A DNA stretch of 46,605 nt from NCBI RefSeq assembly GCF_002864045.1, contig NZ_PJPV01000078.1, forward strand, positions 1-46,605, read 5' to 3'. The notes below the pieces were generated by a model. It saw only the letters and a program-made list of their open reading frames with translations. It did no database searches and was not told where the DNA came from. The stretch comes from Endozoicomonas acroporae. GTDB lineage: Bacteria; Pseudomonadota; Gammaproteobacteria; Pseudomonadales; Endozoicomonadaceae. Each line of letters starts with the position of its first letter. Position 1 is the stretch's first letter. The position numbers were made by a program, and so were the translations under genes. Below, piece by piece: positions 1-8,065 of the stretch.

Positions 1-2
1 AA

Positions 3-161
3 TCCCTTACCGACTATCGCCACCCATCGTTCTGGGATATCGTCGCCAACTGCCTGGGCATCTTTATGTACTGGCTATTCATTCCTGCGTTTAAAAGAAC
101 GCCTGTTTTAAGGGTTCGCTGGGCGTTTAAGGAAACACGCCCGGGAGATAACAACGGATAA
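3..161 (+). CDS. C-terminal fragment of a probable VanZ-like membrane protein
   Basis: An open frame enters from the left edge and stops with TAA at 159-161, giving about 52 residues. The visible part contains RHPSFWDIVANCLGIFMYWL, which resembles the conserved end of VanZ-like proteins (an R, then D-x-x-x-N-x-x-G ahead of the last membrane helix), followed by a basic cytoplasmic-looking tail. The 5' end lies outside the window, so length and start cannot be judged. VanZ-like proteins are small integral membrane proteins of mostly unknown role. The assignment rests on one short motif; it could be another small membrane protein. Confidence 0.4.
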   Translation, partial: SLTDYRHPSFWDIVANCLGIFMYWLFIPAFKRTPVLRVRWAFKETRPGDNNG

Positions 162-186
162 TTACATGTAACCGATCCGTTGTTAT
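148..186 (+). terminator. Hairpin overlapping the stop codon of the VanZ-like fragment
   Basis: ATAACAACGGAT (148-159) and ATCCGTTGTTAT (175-186) are perfect inverted repeats with a 15-base loop. The left arm runs into the stop codon at 159. No clear T-run follows (agcctttctg), so it is a weak terminator candidate or an mRNA 3' stabilising stem. Confidence 0.35.
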
Positions 187-196
187 AGCCTTTCTG

Positions 197-362
197 ATAA
201 GTAGTTAACCAAATGAAATCGTATTTTCTGACTAAGTGGGCAGTGACTCTGCGGCGTTACAACTACGGTCACATAGCTACGGCTATGCTCCCTACGTTGT
301 GCCTTGCATAGTAACTGCCCACTTAGCCAGAAATATACGATTCCATTTGGCCAACTACTTAT
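197..362. repeat. Palindromic miniature repeat, copy 1 of the family seen again at 46391
   Basis: A long imperfect palindrome: ataagtagttaaccaaatg at the left matches the reverse complement of the right end, and a second inner inverted pair is ctaagtgggcagt/actgcccacttag. The centre holds a smaller palindrome, catagctacggctatg. No open frame is present. About 105 bp of its reverse complement matches the repeat at 46391 with only about a dozen differences. The structure fits a non-autonomous, transposase-mobilised miniature element. Confidence 0.75.
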
Positions 363-394
363 AGACCGGGGTAAAGGATATCCGTAGTCCCCTA

Positions 395-1936
395 TTACCA
401 GTCCTGCTGTAAATACCCATGCAACCTGCTTTTTGCCCGATCATGAAAGCAGAGAGAGGGTGGATTGGATAAGGTTGGCTGCTTATTGCGCTGTATGCCG
501 ATAAAAAGATCCTGCCCTTCCTTTATCATTTCGGAGAACTCGGCAGATGACTTCGCAGCAATGGCGTCAACATCCAGAATAATGGACGGAGGCTGACCAT
601 TTCTGAGCAGCTCACGATTGATCAGGTAAATAATGGTTCTGCCATTTCCGTCAAGAAAATAGTGCAAAAACATTAATCGCTTTGCCAGCCTGGCAGTGGA
701 TAAGCGAACGTCTTCCGGAGTCGGGGTGCTATCCAGCGCCTTTCGATGGTCAACCAACACGTTTATCAATACATTTTTCTTGCGAATATTACCTTTGTCA
801 GGCTCATCACAATAGGCTCTGACCGTAACTTTACCCGGTTTCTCATCATTTGGCGCATGGTAGCCACAAATATGAAAAATTGCGTGATTGTCAGGAGAGA
901 GTTTATCCATTCCCCGGTATTTTTGATCGCAGCTCTGCACGAATAACATCATTTCCAGGTAACCAGACTGCGTGAATTTTTCTTTCGGAATATCAAATAC
1001 ATGTGATACAGCAAAGTCATAAACTGGAGATATAGGTGCACCACACCAGGACTTGACATCTTTAGTCAGACGTTGATGAATCTGATTCAATATCAGCAGA
1101 CTCACAGGTTCAAGATCGCCACGACGGGACTGCTCCAACAAACCGGCAAAGGCCTGACAAAGATTATGAACCGTATTGGCATCATAATTCTGGGCATCTA
1201 CCCCCAGATAATAGTCTTCCTTCGAGCCAAACAGCATTGGAAAATAGCATGCTGGAAATCCCCGGGTAAGCCGATTTCTGTCCATTGCAACCTGTAATTC
1301 CGGAAGGGATTTTCTATGGCTGATGATTCCATCAACTATTGCGTCATAACATCCATCCGGATGTTTTTTATAAGCCTTAAGAAGATAATCAGCTGTCGTT
1401 TTCCCGGAACTGTCCAGTCCGGAAAAAGTGGCTCTTATCAGCTGGAAAAAAACAGTCTTCACCTCACTGTCTTTTAAGACATCACCTGCCAGCTGATAAT
1501 CACTGTCTGTGGCAGATTCTCCTTTTGCCACAAGGGCATCGATCAAAATCCCTGACACAACAGGAAAAAATCTAATAAACCGGGGGGCAAAACTTTTATC
1601 ACAGTCAGGATATGCTGGCCGCACAAATTGCCTGCAAAGCTCAATGTCCTGTTTCAGGAATGCCTGCAAAGCACACTGAACCCTGGTTTTCGCATCTATC
1701 TTTTGCGCAGAGACTGGTTGAGTAGCGGTAGCGATAGCTGAAAACCTCTCCGCCAAACGTTGCATCCTGCCATCTTCCTGCAAATTTGAGCCAGAATCAG
1801 CGCCTGAAAGGTCATCATGTTCACAGGGGGTAACATGGTAAGAGCCCATCCTGCCACCGGCACGTTCCTGTTGATAAGAATGGTAAGTTTGAACAATGCA
1901 AGAGTCAGGCAAGCCTGAAATTTTATTGCTATCCAT
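395..1936 (-). CDS. Fic-domain (Fido) protein, putative host-directed effector
   Basis: This 513-residue protein has a Fic signature near residues 425-433, HYFLDGNGR, preceded by a hydrophobic helix as in Fic folds. Fic enzymes usually transfer AMP or another nucleotide moiety from a nucleotide to a hydroxyl of a target protein, with the motif His as base and the DGNGR loop binding phosphates. The second arginine of the usual HxFx(D/E)GNGRxxR motif is Ile here, and the usual Pro after His is Tyr, so activity may be altered. The N-terminal 80 residues are polar and disordered-looking, without a signal peptide, as in many type III effectors. The rest (100-400) is not recognised. It is a single gene downstream of the V-ATPase terminator; the RBS is weak. 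The Fic call is good; the effector role is inferred. Confidence 0.7.
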   Translation of the reverse strand: MDSNKISGLPDSCIVQTYHSYQQERAGGRMGSYHVTPCEHDDLSGADSGSNLQEDGRMQRLAERFSAIATATQPVSAQKIDAKTRVQCALQAFLKQDIELCRQFVRPAYPDCDKSFAPRFIRFFPVVSGILIDALVAKGESATDSDYQLAGDVLKDSEVKTVFFQLIRATFSGLDSSGKTTADYLLKAYKKHPDGCYDAIVDGIISHRKSLPELQVAMDRNRLTRGFPACYFPMLFGSKEDYYLGVDAQNYDANTVHNLCQAFAGLLEQSRRGDLEPVSLLILNQIHQRLTKDVKSWCGAPISPVYDFAVSHVFDIPKEKFTQSGYLEMMLFVQSCDQKYRGMDKLSPDNHAIFHICGYHAPNDEKPGKVTVRAYCDEPDKGNIRKKNVLINVLVDHRKALDSTPTPEDVRLSTARLAKRLMFLHYFLDGNGRTIIYLINRELLRNGQPPSIILDVDAIAAKSSAEFSEMIKEGQDLFIGIQRNKQPTLSNPPSLCFHDRAKSRLHGYLQQDW

Positions 1937-2046
1937 AAAACACCAGCAGCTCTTTCTAGTGTTGATATTTAGAAACCCGGAAAGTTCAAACTAAACCAAA
2001 GATATTCAGGGGATAATGGACGAAGGCGTATCGGAGAAATTAACTT

Positions 2047-2074
2047 AAAAAAACACTGCCGGCATCGCCGGCAG
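2047..2074 (-). terminator. Rho-independent terminator of the V-ATPase operon
   Basis: On the minus strand, CTGCCGGC and GCCGGCAG (2056-2074) form a GC-rich stem with a three-base loop and are followed by seven T residues (2047-2053). It lies 30 bp after the stop of subunit A, the last gene of the operon. Confidence 0.85.
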
Positions 2075-2104
2075 ACTTGGACAGGACGTGTTATACAACA
2101 GTCA

Positions 2105-3964
2105 TCAGGCAGCTAAGGCACCCATGGCGTGCTGGCTGCGAAGCTCCTGAATACGGTGCATGTAGTTGTTGTATTCAGGTGATCCGTGATGTGCATAGTG
2201 CATGTTCTTGAACAGGCCGGTCAGCTTGATAAAGTAATCACGCACCTCTTCTTTATCGCTGAAGTTGTACTGCTGACGAATCAGGCTCACCACCAGATCA
2301 AAGTTTTCCTGCTGACGATGGATTGGACAGGAAGCGTCCACATCGTCAAAAGCATCCTGCTGCAGATACACCATGTCCAGCATGTAAGACTTCTGGAAAG
2401 TCACGTAATCTTCCAGGGTAATACCCTCTTCACCGGTAACCTGCATCATCTGATTGATGCTGTCACCACGCACCAGCAGTTCCTGCATCTCCTTAACGTT
2501 GCTGACCCACTCAGACGACAGATTGTTGGAGTACCAGCTTTCCAGCTGATCCAGGTAACGCGACCAGGAGATCAGAGGGTCGATCGCCGGGTAGAAGCGC
2601 TTGTAAGCACGATCATAAGACAGACCAAGAAATGTTTTTACTGTACTCAGGGTTGCCTGGGTCACCGGCTCTTCAAAGTTACCACCGGCAGGTGATACAG
2701 AGCCAATCATGGTCAGGGAGCCTTCGTCACCGTCTTCGTTGCAAACCACACCACAACGCTCGTAAACCCCCTTGATGGCAGAGTCCATATAGGCCGGGAA
2801 GCCTTCTTCACCGGGAATTTCTTCCAGACGGTTGGAAGTTTCACGCATTGCCTGGGCCCAGCGGGAAGTAGAGTCGGCCAGGGCCAGCACGTTGTAACCC
2901 ATCTGGCGATAGTACTCACCCAGTGTCAGACCGGTATAGATAGAGGCTTCACGGGCGGCCACCGGCATGGACGACGTATTACAGATAATTACCGTACGGT
3001 CGATCAGGGCACCACCGGTCTTGGGGTCCTGCAGGTGCGGGAACTCTTCGATGGTTTCAACCACCTCACCGGCACGCTCACCGCAAGCAGTGACAATAAC
3101 GATATCGGCGTCGCAATAACGGGAGAAACCATGCTGCAATACTGTCTTGCCGGAACCGAAAGGCCCGGGGATACAGCCGGTACCACCACGGGCAATCGGG
3201 AAGAAAGTATCAACGATGCGAGTGGTGGTGATCAGCGGCTGGTTCGGGTAAAGACGCTCGGTCTTGCCTTTTGCAGCCAGCGTTTCAGCGATTGACTTAC
3301 GCACTGGCCAGCGCTGGTACATGGTCAGAGGAATTTCTTCACCCTTGTGGTTTTTCACCCGGGCCACGACGGTATCAACAGAGAAGTTACCTTCCTGAAT
3401 CCAGACCACTTCCACTTCACCCACGGTATCAAACGGAATCATGATCTTGTGGGTAAAGCGACCTTCCGGAACGGTACCAAAGGTTTCACCGGCATGGAGT
3501 TTATCGCCGATTTTAGCTACGGCAGTGAATGCCCAGTTATGGGTACGATCCAGGGACTCAACCTGAACACCCCGCTGCAGGAAGCGACCATGCAGATTCG
3601 CCAGTCGCTCCAGCGGGTTCTGCAGACCGTCGTAGATCATGCTGAGAATACCAGGCCCCAGATCCACTGACAGCAGGTGCCCGGTCTGAATAATCAGGTC
3701 ACCGACAGCAACACCACGGGTTTCCTCAAACACCTGAATATCCGCCGTGTTACCACGAACACGGAGAATCTCGGCCATCAGCTGCTCTTCCACCGCTTCA
3801 TTGGCGCGACGGCTCGGCAGTACGTAGACCACCTCGTTCTTAACCAGCGGCTTTTTCGCACCATCTTTGCCACTGATGCTTTCGATGGTGATGATATCAC
3901 CCATCACCGCTACCACCCGGGCAGAGGTCTGTTGCATCAGATCTGTTTTTGTCTGTTCAGTCAT
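2105..3964 (-). CDS. ntpA: V-type ATPase catalytic subunit A
   Basis: 619 residues, the usual length for subunit A. It forms the catalytic half of the soluble A3B3 head that couples ATP hydrolysis or synthesis to ion transport. The P-loop GPFGSGKT is at 267-274 and the catalytic Glu region GERAGE at 295-300. The N-terminal beta-barrel and the V/A-type non-homologous region (about 110-200, with GRFLQRGVQV and WAFTAVAKIGDKL) are present, which separates it from F-type beta subunits. It is the last gene of the operon, 18 bp after the DUF2764 gene and followed by a strong terminator. In the usual bacterial order A sits directly before B; here the two lie at opposite ends of the operon. Confidence 0.97.
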   Translation of the reverse strand: MTEQTKTDLMQQTSARVVAVMGDIITIESISGKDGAKKPLVKNEVVYVLPSRRANEAVEEQLMAEILRVRGNTADIQVFEETRGVAVGDLIIQTGHLLSVDLGPGILSMIYDGLQNPLERLANLHGRFLQRGVQVESLDRTHNWAFTAVAKIGDKLHAGETFGTVPEGRFTHKIMIPFDTVGEVEVVWIQEGNFSVDTVVARVKNHKGEEIPLTMYQRWPVRKSIAETLAAKGKTERLYPNQPLITTTRIVDTFFPIARGGTGCIPGPFGSGKTVLQHGFSRYCDADIVIVTACGERAGEVVETIEEFPHLQDPKTGGALIDRTVIICNTSSMPVAAREASIYTGLTLGEYYRQMGYNVLALADSTSRWAQAMRETSNRLEEIPGEEGFPAYMDSAIKGVYERCGVVCNEDGDEGSLTMIGSVSPAGGNFEEPVTQATLSTVKTFLGLSYDRAYKRFYPAIDPLISWSRYLDQLESWYSNNLSSEWVSNVKEMQELLVRGDSINQMMQVTGEEGITLEDYVTFQKSYMLDMVYLQQDAFDDVDASCPIHRQQENFDLVVSLIRQQYNFSDKEEVRDYFIKLTGLFKNMHYAHHGSPEYNNYMHRIQELRSQHAMGALAA

Positions 3965-3982
3965 GTGTATAACCGTTGTCGT

Positions 3983-4672
3983 TTAATCCGGGGAACCCGG
4001 CAATTGGTGGGCAAATTCCCCTAATGCCTGCTGGGTCAGCTCATTAAACCGAACCACTGCCTGTTCACCATTGTAGGAGGTCCAGCGTGCCACCAGGTTC
4101 CAGCGCAGCAGATAGATCACCACGGCTTCAAAGTCGAAACGGTGTCTGGCACCCAGCTCGTTCAGCTTGTTCCACACCGCTTCCATCACTGTTTTTTCCA
4201 GCGTCAGGTAGTCTTTTTTACTCAGGCATTCAACCGCCACCGGAATCCAGGGGAATGCATGCTGCAAACCGAGGGTCGGATGATTCCAGTTGTGGCGGAT
4301 GTAGGCGTAGCGACTACCGTAACTCCATTTCGCAGACGTCGGAGCCTGGATACCATTGGCCTTTCGTCGCAGGGCAGCAGCAATGGTTCGCATATCCAGA
4401 CGCCAGTTCACCAGCTCTTTCAGATCAGGACTGTCCAGCTCCTGCAACAGGCGCTCTGCCAGGTTGATCAAATACGCTTCTTTGATCTCTTCACCCAGAT
4501 GGCTCCAGTGCACCAGCTGTTCCACCTTCACCAGGGTTTCACGATCTGCCGTGGACAGCATGGCCAGACGACGGTCCAGCTGAATGCGGGAGATAGGCGT
4601 AATCTTGCTGTTAAACAGTGAGTCAATATGCGGCAGCGATGTCAGCAGGGTATAGTAGGCATTTTCAGCCAT
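3983..4672 (-). CDS. V-type ATPase-associated DUF2764 protein (subunit C position)
   Basis: 229 residues beginning AYYTLLTSLPHIDSL, matching the start of DUF2764 proteins (YYxLxxSLP). In chlamydial and spirochaetal V-ATPase operons a gene of this family sits between E and A, exactly as here, and probably replaces subunit C, the stalk protein joining the rotor to the membrane ring. No ordinary subunit C is seen in the operon. The strong RBS GAGGAG lies 7 bases before the ATG. The protein is soluble, helical and rich in Trp and Arg. The 242-bp gap upstream of this gene holds a palindromic repeat. Family call is good; the subunit C role is inferred from position. Confidence 0.8.
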   Translation of the reverse strand: MAENAYYTLLTSLPHIDSLFNSKITPISRIQLDRRLAMLSTADRETLVKVEQLVHWSHLGEEIKEAYLINLAERLLQELDSPDLKELVNWRLDMRTIAAALRRKANGIQAPTSAKWSYGSRYAYIRHNWNHPTLGLQHAFPWIPVAVECLSKKDYLTLEKTVMEAVWNKLNELGARHRFDFEAVVIYLLRWNLVARWTSYNGEQAVVRFNELTQQALGEFAHQLPGSPD

Positions 4673-4725
4673 TGTATTCTCCTCGGAAGCAGCCCAGAAA
4701 CAGGGTTCGATGATGGGGCCTCTGT

Positions 4726-4863
4726 CCGTTCACCCTGAGCGGAGTCGAAGGGTGCCTGGCACGATCTATCGCATGGGCCTGGTGTTCATGCCCTTCAACA
4801 GACTCAGGAAGATCAGGGTTCGAGGGCCCACAATCACGGAACTTATTCAGGAACTACTCCTTA
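4726..4863. repeat. Palindromic repeat between the E and DUF2764 genes
   Basis: An imperfect inverted pair lies at 4726-4754 (caccctgagcggagtcgaag) and 4788-4818, of the widespread CCTGAGC/TCGAAGGG type also seen inside the element at 10484. The segment 4838-4863 (ggaacttattcaggaacta) closely matches the right terminal repeat of the element at 24203-24360. The matching left terminus is not obvious, so the copy is degenerate or truncated. No coding capacity is visible. Confidence 0.6.
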
Positions 4864-4914
4864 ACATGAGCGTGAGGCAGACATTGCTCTACCATCACGA
4901 ACTGACACCGGCAA

Positions 4915-5607
4915 TTATTTAATAATGCCTTCAAGCAGGGCACGGAAACGTGGCTGCAGATGCTTCAGCAGAACCGCAGCAACGGCTTCATCGGTCAGCT
5001 CTACCTGGATATCCTTGTCTTTCAGGCGAAACGCAATGCCACTCTGGCCAGCACCACCAACGGTGAACGTTACGCCATCCTGAAGCATCTCACTGGCCCG
5101 CTTCATGGCGAACTCCAGCAAACCACCGGCCTTGAGCAGCTCAGGTTTGTCACGCAGTTCATCCACACCAATGACTTTTCTGGGCAGGATCACTTCGATG
5201 TTGTTTTCGCCGCGCAGATTGTTCTGGCCAGCCACTTCCAGAATCATCCCTTCCAGCAGCTTGTCACCTTCCATGGAGTGGCTGACCACTGCACGGATCT
5301 GGTCAGAGAATTTTTCCAGCAGATAGTCTTTCAGCTCAAGGACGGCATTTCGCTCAGCCAGCTGCAGCGCTTCTTTGCCTGCCCTGGTAATAAAATCCGC
5401 TTCCTCACGGGCCTTGCCAACAATGGCACTGGCACGTTTTTCGGCATCCGCGATCAGCTCGGCGGCTTTGGCTTCAGCGTCAGAAATAATCTTGCCCGCT
5501 TCCTGGCGACCACTGTCGACGCCCTGGTTACGCAGCTTTTCGATCAGTTCCTGAACACCGACGGAAACGGTTTTCCCGGTTTGTTTTTCAGGAGTTGCAG
5601 TACTCAT
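4915..5607 (-). CDS. ntpE: V-type ATPase subunit E (peripheral stalk)
   Basis: 230 residues. Subunit E forms the peripheral stalk that stops the A3B3 head turning with the rotor. Residues about 30-110 are Ala/Glu/Lys-rich with heptad spacing (AEAKAAELIADAEKRASAIV), a typical long amphipathic helix; the C-terminal half is the globular head-binding domain. The N-terminal 15 residues are polar. AGGA lies 9 bases before the ATG. No separate subunit G/H partner gene is seen. Both flanking intergenic gaps (to subunit K and to DUF2764) contain palindromic repeats, in contrast to the tight packing elsewhere in the operon. Confidence 0.9.
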   Translation of the reverse strand: MSTATPEKQTGKTVSVGVQELIEKLRNQGVDSGRQEAGKIISDAEAKAAELIADAEKRASAIVGKAREEADFITRAGKEALQLAERNAVLELKDYLLEKFSDQIRAVVSHSMEGDKLLEGMILEVAGQNNLRGENNIEVILPRKVIGVDELRDKPELLKAGGLLEFAMKRASEMLQDGVTFTVGGAGQSGIAFRLKDKDIQVELTDEAVAAVLLKHLQPRFRALLEGIIK

Positions 5608-5646
5608 TATCTAATCCTGTATTTGCTTATGGGCCATTATTTTTTT

Positions 5647-5715
5647 GAACCACAAAGACACAAAGGCACAGAGAAATACTTTTTTGTCTTTGTGTCTTAG
5701 TGACTTTGTGGTTCC
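5647..5715. repeat. Inverted repeat between subunits K and E
   Basis: gaaccacaaagacacaaagg at 5647 is mirrored by tgtctttgtgtcttagtgac...ggttcc ending at 5715, with a short T-rich centre. The type (CCACAAAGACACAAAGG) recurs as dispersed palindromes in many bacterial genomes. The transcript would form a long hairpin between two V-ATPase cistrons and might act as a processing or attenuation site. Confidence 0.7.
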
Positions 5716-5731
5716 AACATTCACCCCATCA

Positions 5732-6181
5732 TCAGGCGGCGATGCCCTGACCCATAACCAGTGCGAATACGAAAGCAAATACCGCAAAGCCTTCTACGAT
5801 CGCCGCAGGTGCAATCGAAAGGCCAAACACTTCCGGCTTGTTCTTGGAAGCATTAATGGCCGCTGCAACCGCCTGCCCCTGATAGACGGCAGAGTACATC
5901 AGGGCAATACCGGTCAGCAGACCAATACCAAACAGACCGGGAGCGCTGGCCAGCGTGACGCCGATGCCACTCAGGGTAAACATGATGACAATGCCGTAGA
6001 TAACCTGGGAAGATGGCATGGCCGAGAGACCGACAAACTTACCGTAGCCGCTCTCCACATCCAGCATCGCACCACAGGCAGACTGTCCGGCGACAGAACA
6101 GCCGATCGCAGAACCCACTGCACCCAGAGCAACCGGTGCGAAAACACCTACCCAACCCAGTGCGATAATCAGTGCATCCAT
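5732..6181 (-). CDS. ntpK: V-type ATPase proteolipid subunit K (c-ring), sodium-type site
   Basis: 149 residues with four hydrophobic helices, i.e. two fused hairpins, as in V-type c subunits. The ion-carrying Glu is E130 in APAAIVEGFAVF. M55, S58 and Q59 (AMPSSQ) and Q101 (YQGQ) fall at the positions of the Enterococcus hirae NtpK sodium ligands L61, T64, Q65, Q110 and E139, with constant offsets of 6 and 9. This pattern predicts Na+ rather than H+ transport, as expected for a marine bacterium; it is inferred from alignment by eye. AGAGGA precedes the ATG. The gene follows subunit I by 2 bp, so the two are probably translationally coupled. Confidence 0.93.
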   Translation of the reverse strand: MDALIIALGWVGVFAPVALGAVGSAIGCSVAGQSACGAMLDVESGYGKFVGLSAMPSSQVIYGIVIMFTLSGIGVTLASAPGLFGIGLLTGIALMYSAVYQGQAVAAAINASKNKPEVFGLSIAPAAIVEGFAVFAFVFALVMGQGIAA

Positions 6182-6183
6182 TG

Positions 6184-8031
6184 TTAATCCTCTTTACTAA
6201 AAGTTGTTTGCTGGTTAAAGGTCGTTCTTTGGTTAAAGACTTTAAATGGGTAGCCTTCGTCAGACAGTCCCCAGTTGACAAATTCAATGACGTTGAGACG
6301 CATGCCGTGAACCACACCGCTCATAATGCACAGGGCAAAATTCAGCAGATGACCCAGCAGCAGAATGATCCCCGCAAACAGCACACCGGTGACGGGGCTG
6401 GAATTAAGAACGTCCATGGCCAGAGAGTTAAAGGTCATGGCCAGGGATGCACCGGACAGGCCGAGGGCAAACAGGCGCATGTAACTGAGTACATCACCAA
6501 AAGCACTGGTAATGTTGTAGACGGCTTTCAGGCCATCCAGCATTCTCAGAATAAGGTCCTTGAAGGATGTCACTTCACGGCTGCTGGAGAACAGGAATAC
6601 CAGCAGGGCACCGGCAATCATCAGCCCCGGGCCAATGGTGGATTGAAACGCCGCTGGCAGCGTACCTGTCATCCCCAGCCACAGTGTCAGACCACCGCCC
6701 ATCAACCCCGCCCAGCCCAATGGTGCCAGGGCGTAACTTGAGCCACGATTCACTATCGCCGTCATAACGTTGGCAACGATCAAGTGCGCAACACCGATCA
6801 CCACCGACAGTTTCATCATGGCGTTGTAATCGTTCAGGTCGATAAAGGCCAGGCGGCCAAATAAGCTGCCACTGTCGGGTGCTGCACCGAAGTAACTGCC
6901 GATAAAGACACCCCAGACAATACCCACACCGGACATAAAGTACGCCAGATTCATCAGACGACGACCGGTTTCACTCTGCCGAAGCTTGCCTCTGAACAGG
7001 AAGATAATCAGTCCGAAAATCAGACAGTACATGGCATCGCTCATGATCATCGCAAAGAACAGCGAGAATGAGTAAAACACCACATTTCCCGGATCCCAGG
7101 CGCGGTAGTTGGGTGTCTGGAAGAAGCCAAGGGCATCCGCACCACCACCGGTTCCCGCCGGTTTGTCCAGTAACGTCGGAGGATTGTCGTCTGCCGTCGG
7201 ATCTTCCAATATTGCCGCAACACCGCGAGCAGTCGTGAAGGCTTCAACATTGGCCTGCTCAGCCACCGGTACCCAGCCCTGCACCAGGAAGAAGCTGTCT
7301 TCATCCATAGTGCCACTGCTGGCCTGCTGCAGATCAGCGCTGTCCAGACGGGCAGCAAGCACCTGATCCAGAAGGTAGTGCCAGCGTGTCAGCGCTTCCC
7401 GCTCAGCCAGAAGATCCTCGATGGCATCCTCTGCTTCATCCAGCATCTCTTCCAGGCGGGAAAGCGGAATCTTACCCACATGAGAGCGATGCACAGGAAG
7501 CAGAAAGTCTTCGGGCTCTTTATCAGAAACAACGATAACGTAACTGTCTTTCTGGCTCTGATGAATCAGTTCCCAGGGCTGCTCGCACTGCTTAAGGGAA
7601 TCCCTCAGCGTTGGCAGTTCACCATTGGGCAGAACATAGAACCAGAGCCGTTGACCATTCAGGTCAGACAGGGCAGGAAAAGCAAACTCGCCCCAGGGGC
7701 GCACTTCCCGAATCCGTTCCTGCAGCTTGTCGCGAATATCGGACTGCTCACGGAATTTGGACTTGTTGTCCAGAATCTTGTGAACAATATCGTCTACCCG
7801 GGCAGCATCCTTGTGTTCACGAAAATTGCGAATCTGCCGTCTCTGCTTTGGGCTGCGCTCCAGCCACGCTTTCGCTTCACTGGCTTCCGCCGGCTGCACC
7901 TGAACCTCAACCGGTTTATCAGTCAATGGAATCAGATGCAGACAGCCCAGGGATTGCAGCTCTTTCAGAATGCCGCTCTTCTCCTGACTGGGCCCGTAAA
8001 GGGTGATCTTTTTCAGTCGTTTAATAGCCAT
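6184..8031 (-). CDS. ntpI: V-type ATPase membrane subunit I (a-type stator)
   Basis: 615 residues. The first half (1-300) is a soluble domain with charged helices; the second half holds seven or eight membrane segments from about residue 320. The stator arginine that works with the ring carboxylate is R519 in SYMRLFALGLSG, and the closing HGMRLNVIEFVNW motif is typical of the family. Subunit I forms the ion half-channels against the K ring. The extreme C-terminus ends in a repetitive NQRTTFNQQTTF stretch not expected in the family, possibly from local duplication. It lies 34 bp after D and 2 bp before K. Confidence 0.95.
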   Translation of the reverse strand: MAIKRLKKITLYGPSQEKSGILKELQSLGCLHLIPLTDKPVEVQVQPAEASEAKAWLERSPKQRRQIRNFREHKDAARVDDIVHKILDNKSKFREQSDIRDKLQERIREVRPWGEFAFPALSDLNGQRLWFYVLPNGELPTLRDSLKQCEQPWELIHQSQKDSYVIVVSDKEPEDFLLPVHRSHVGKIPLSRLEEMLDEAEDAIEDLLAEREALTRWHYLLDQVLAARLDSADLQQASSGTMDEDSFFLVQGWVPVAEQANVEAFTTARGVAAILEDPTADDNPPTLLDKPAGTGGGADALGFFQTPNYRAWDPGNVVFYSFSLFFAMIMSDAMYCLIFGLIIFLFRGKLRQSETGRRLMNLAYFMSGVGIVWGVFIGSYFGAAPDSGSLFGRLAFIDLNDYNAMMKLSVVIGVAHLIVANVMTAIVNRGSSYALAPLGWAGLMGGGLTLWLGMTGTLPAAFQSTIGPGLMIAGALLVFLFSSSREVTSFKDLILRMLDGLKAVYNITSAFGDVLSYMRLFALGLSGASLAMTFNSLAMDVLNSSPVTGVLFAGIILLLGHLLNFALCIMSGVVHGMRLNVIEFVNWGLSDEGYPFKVFNQRTTFNQQTTFSKED

Positions 8032-8065
8032 AATAAATGCTTTCGCAGGTTATACCACCCGGATA

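Noticed and set aside
3035..4024. Plus-strand frames opposite V-ATPase subunit A
   Set aside because: Shadows of a highly conserved gene; no motifs of their own.
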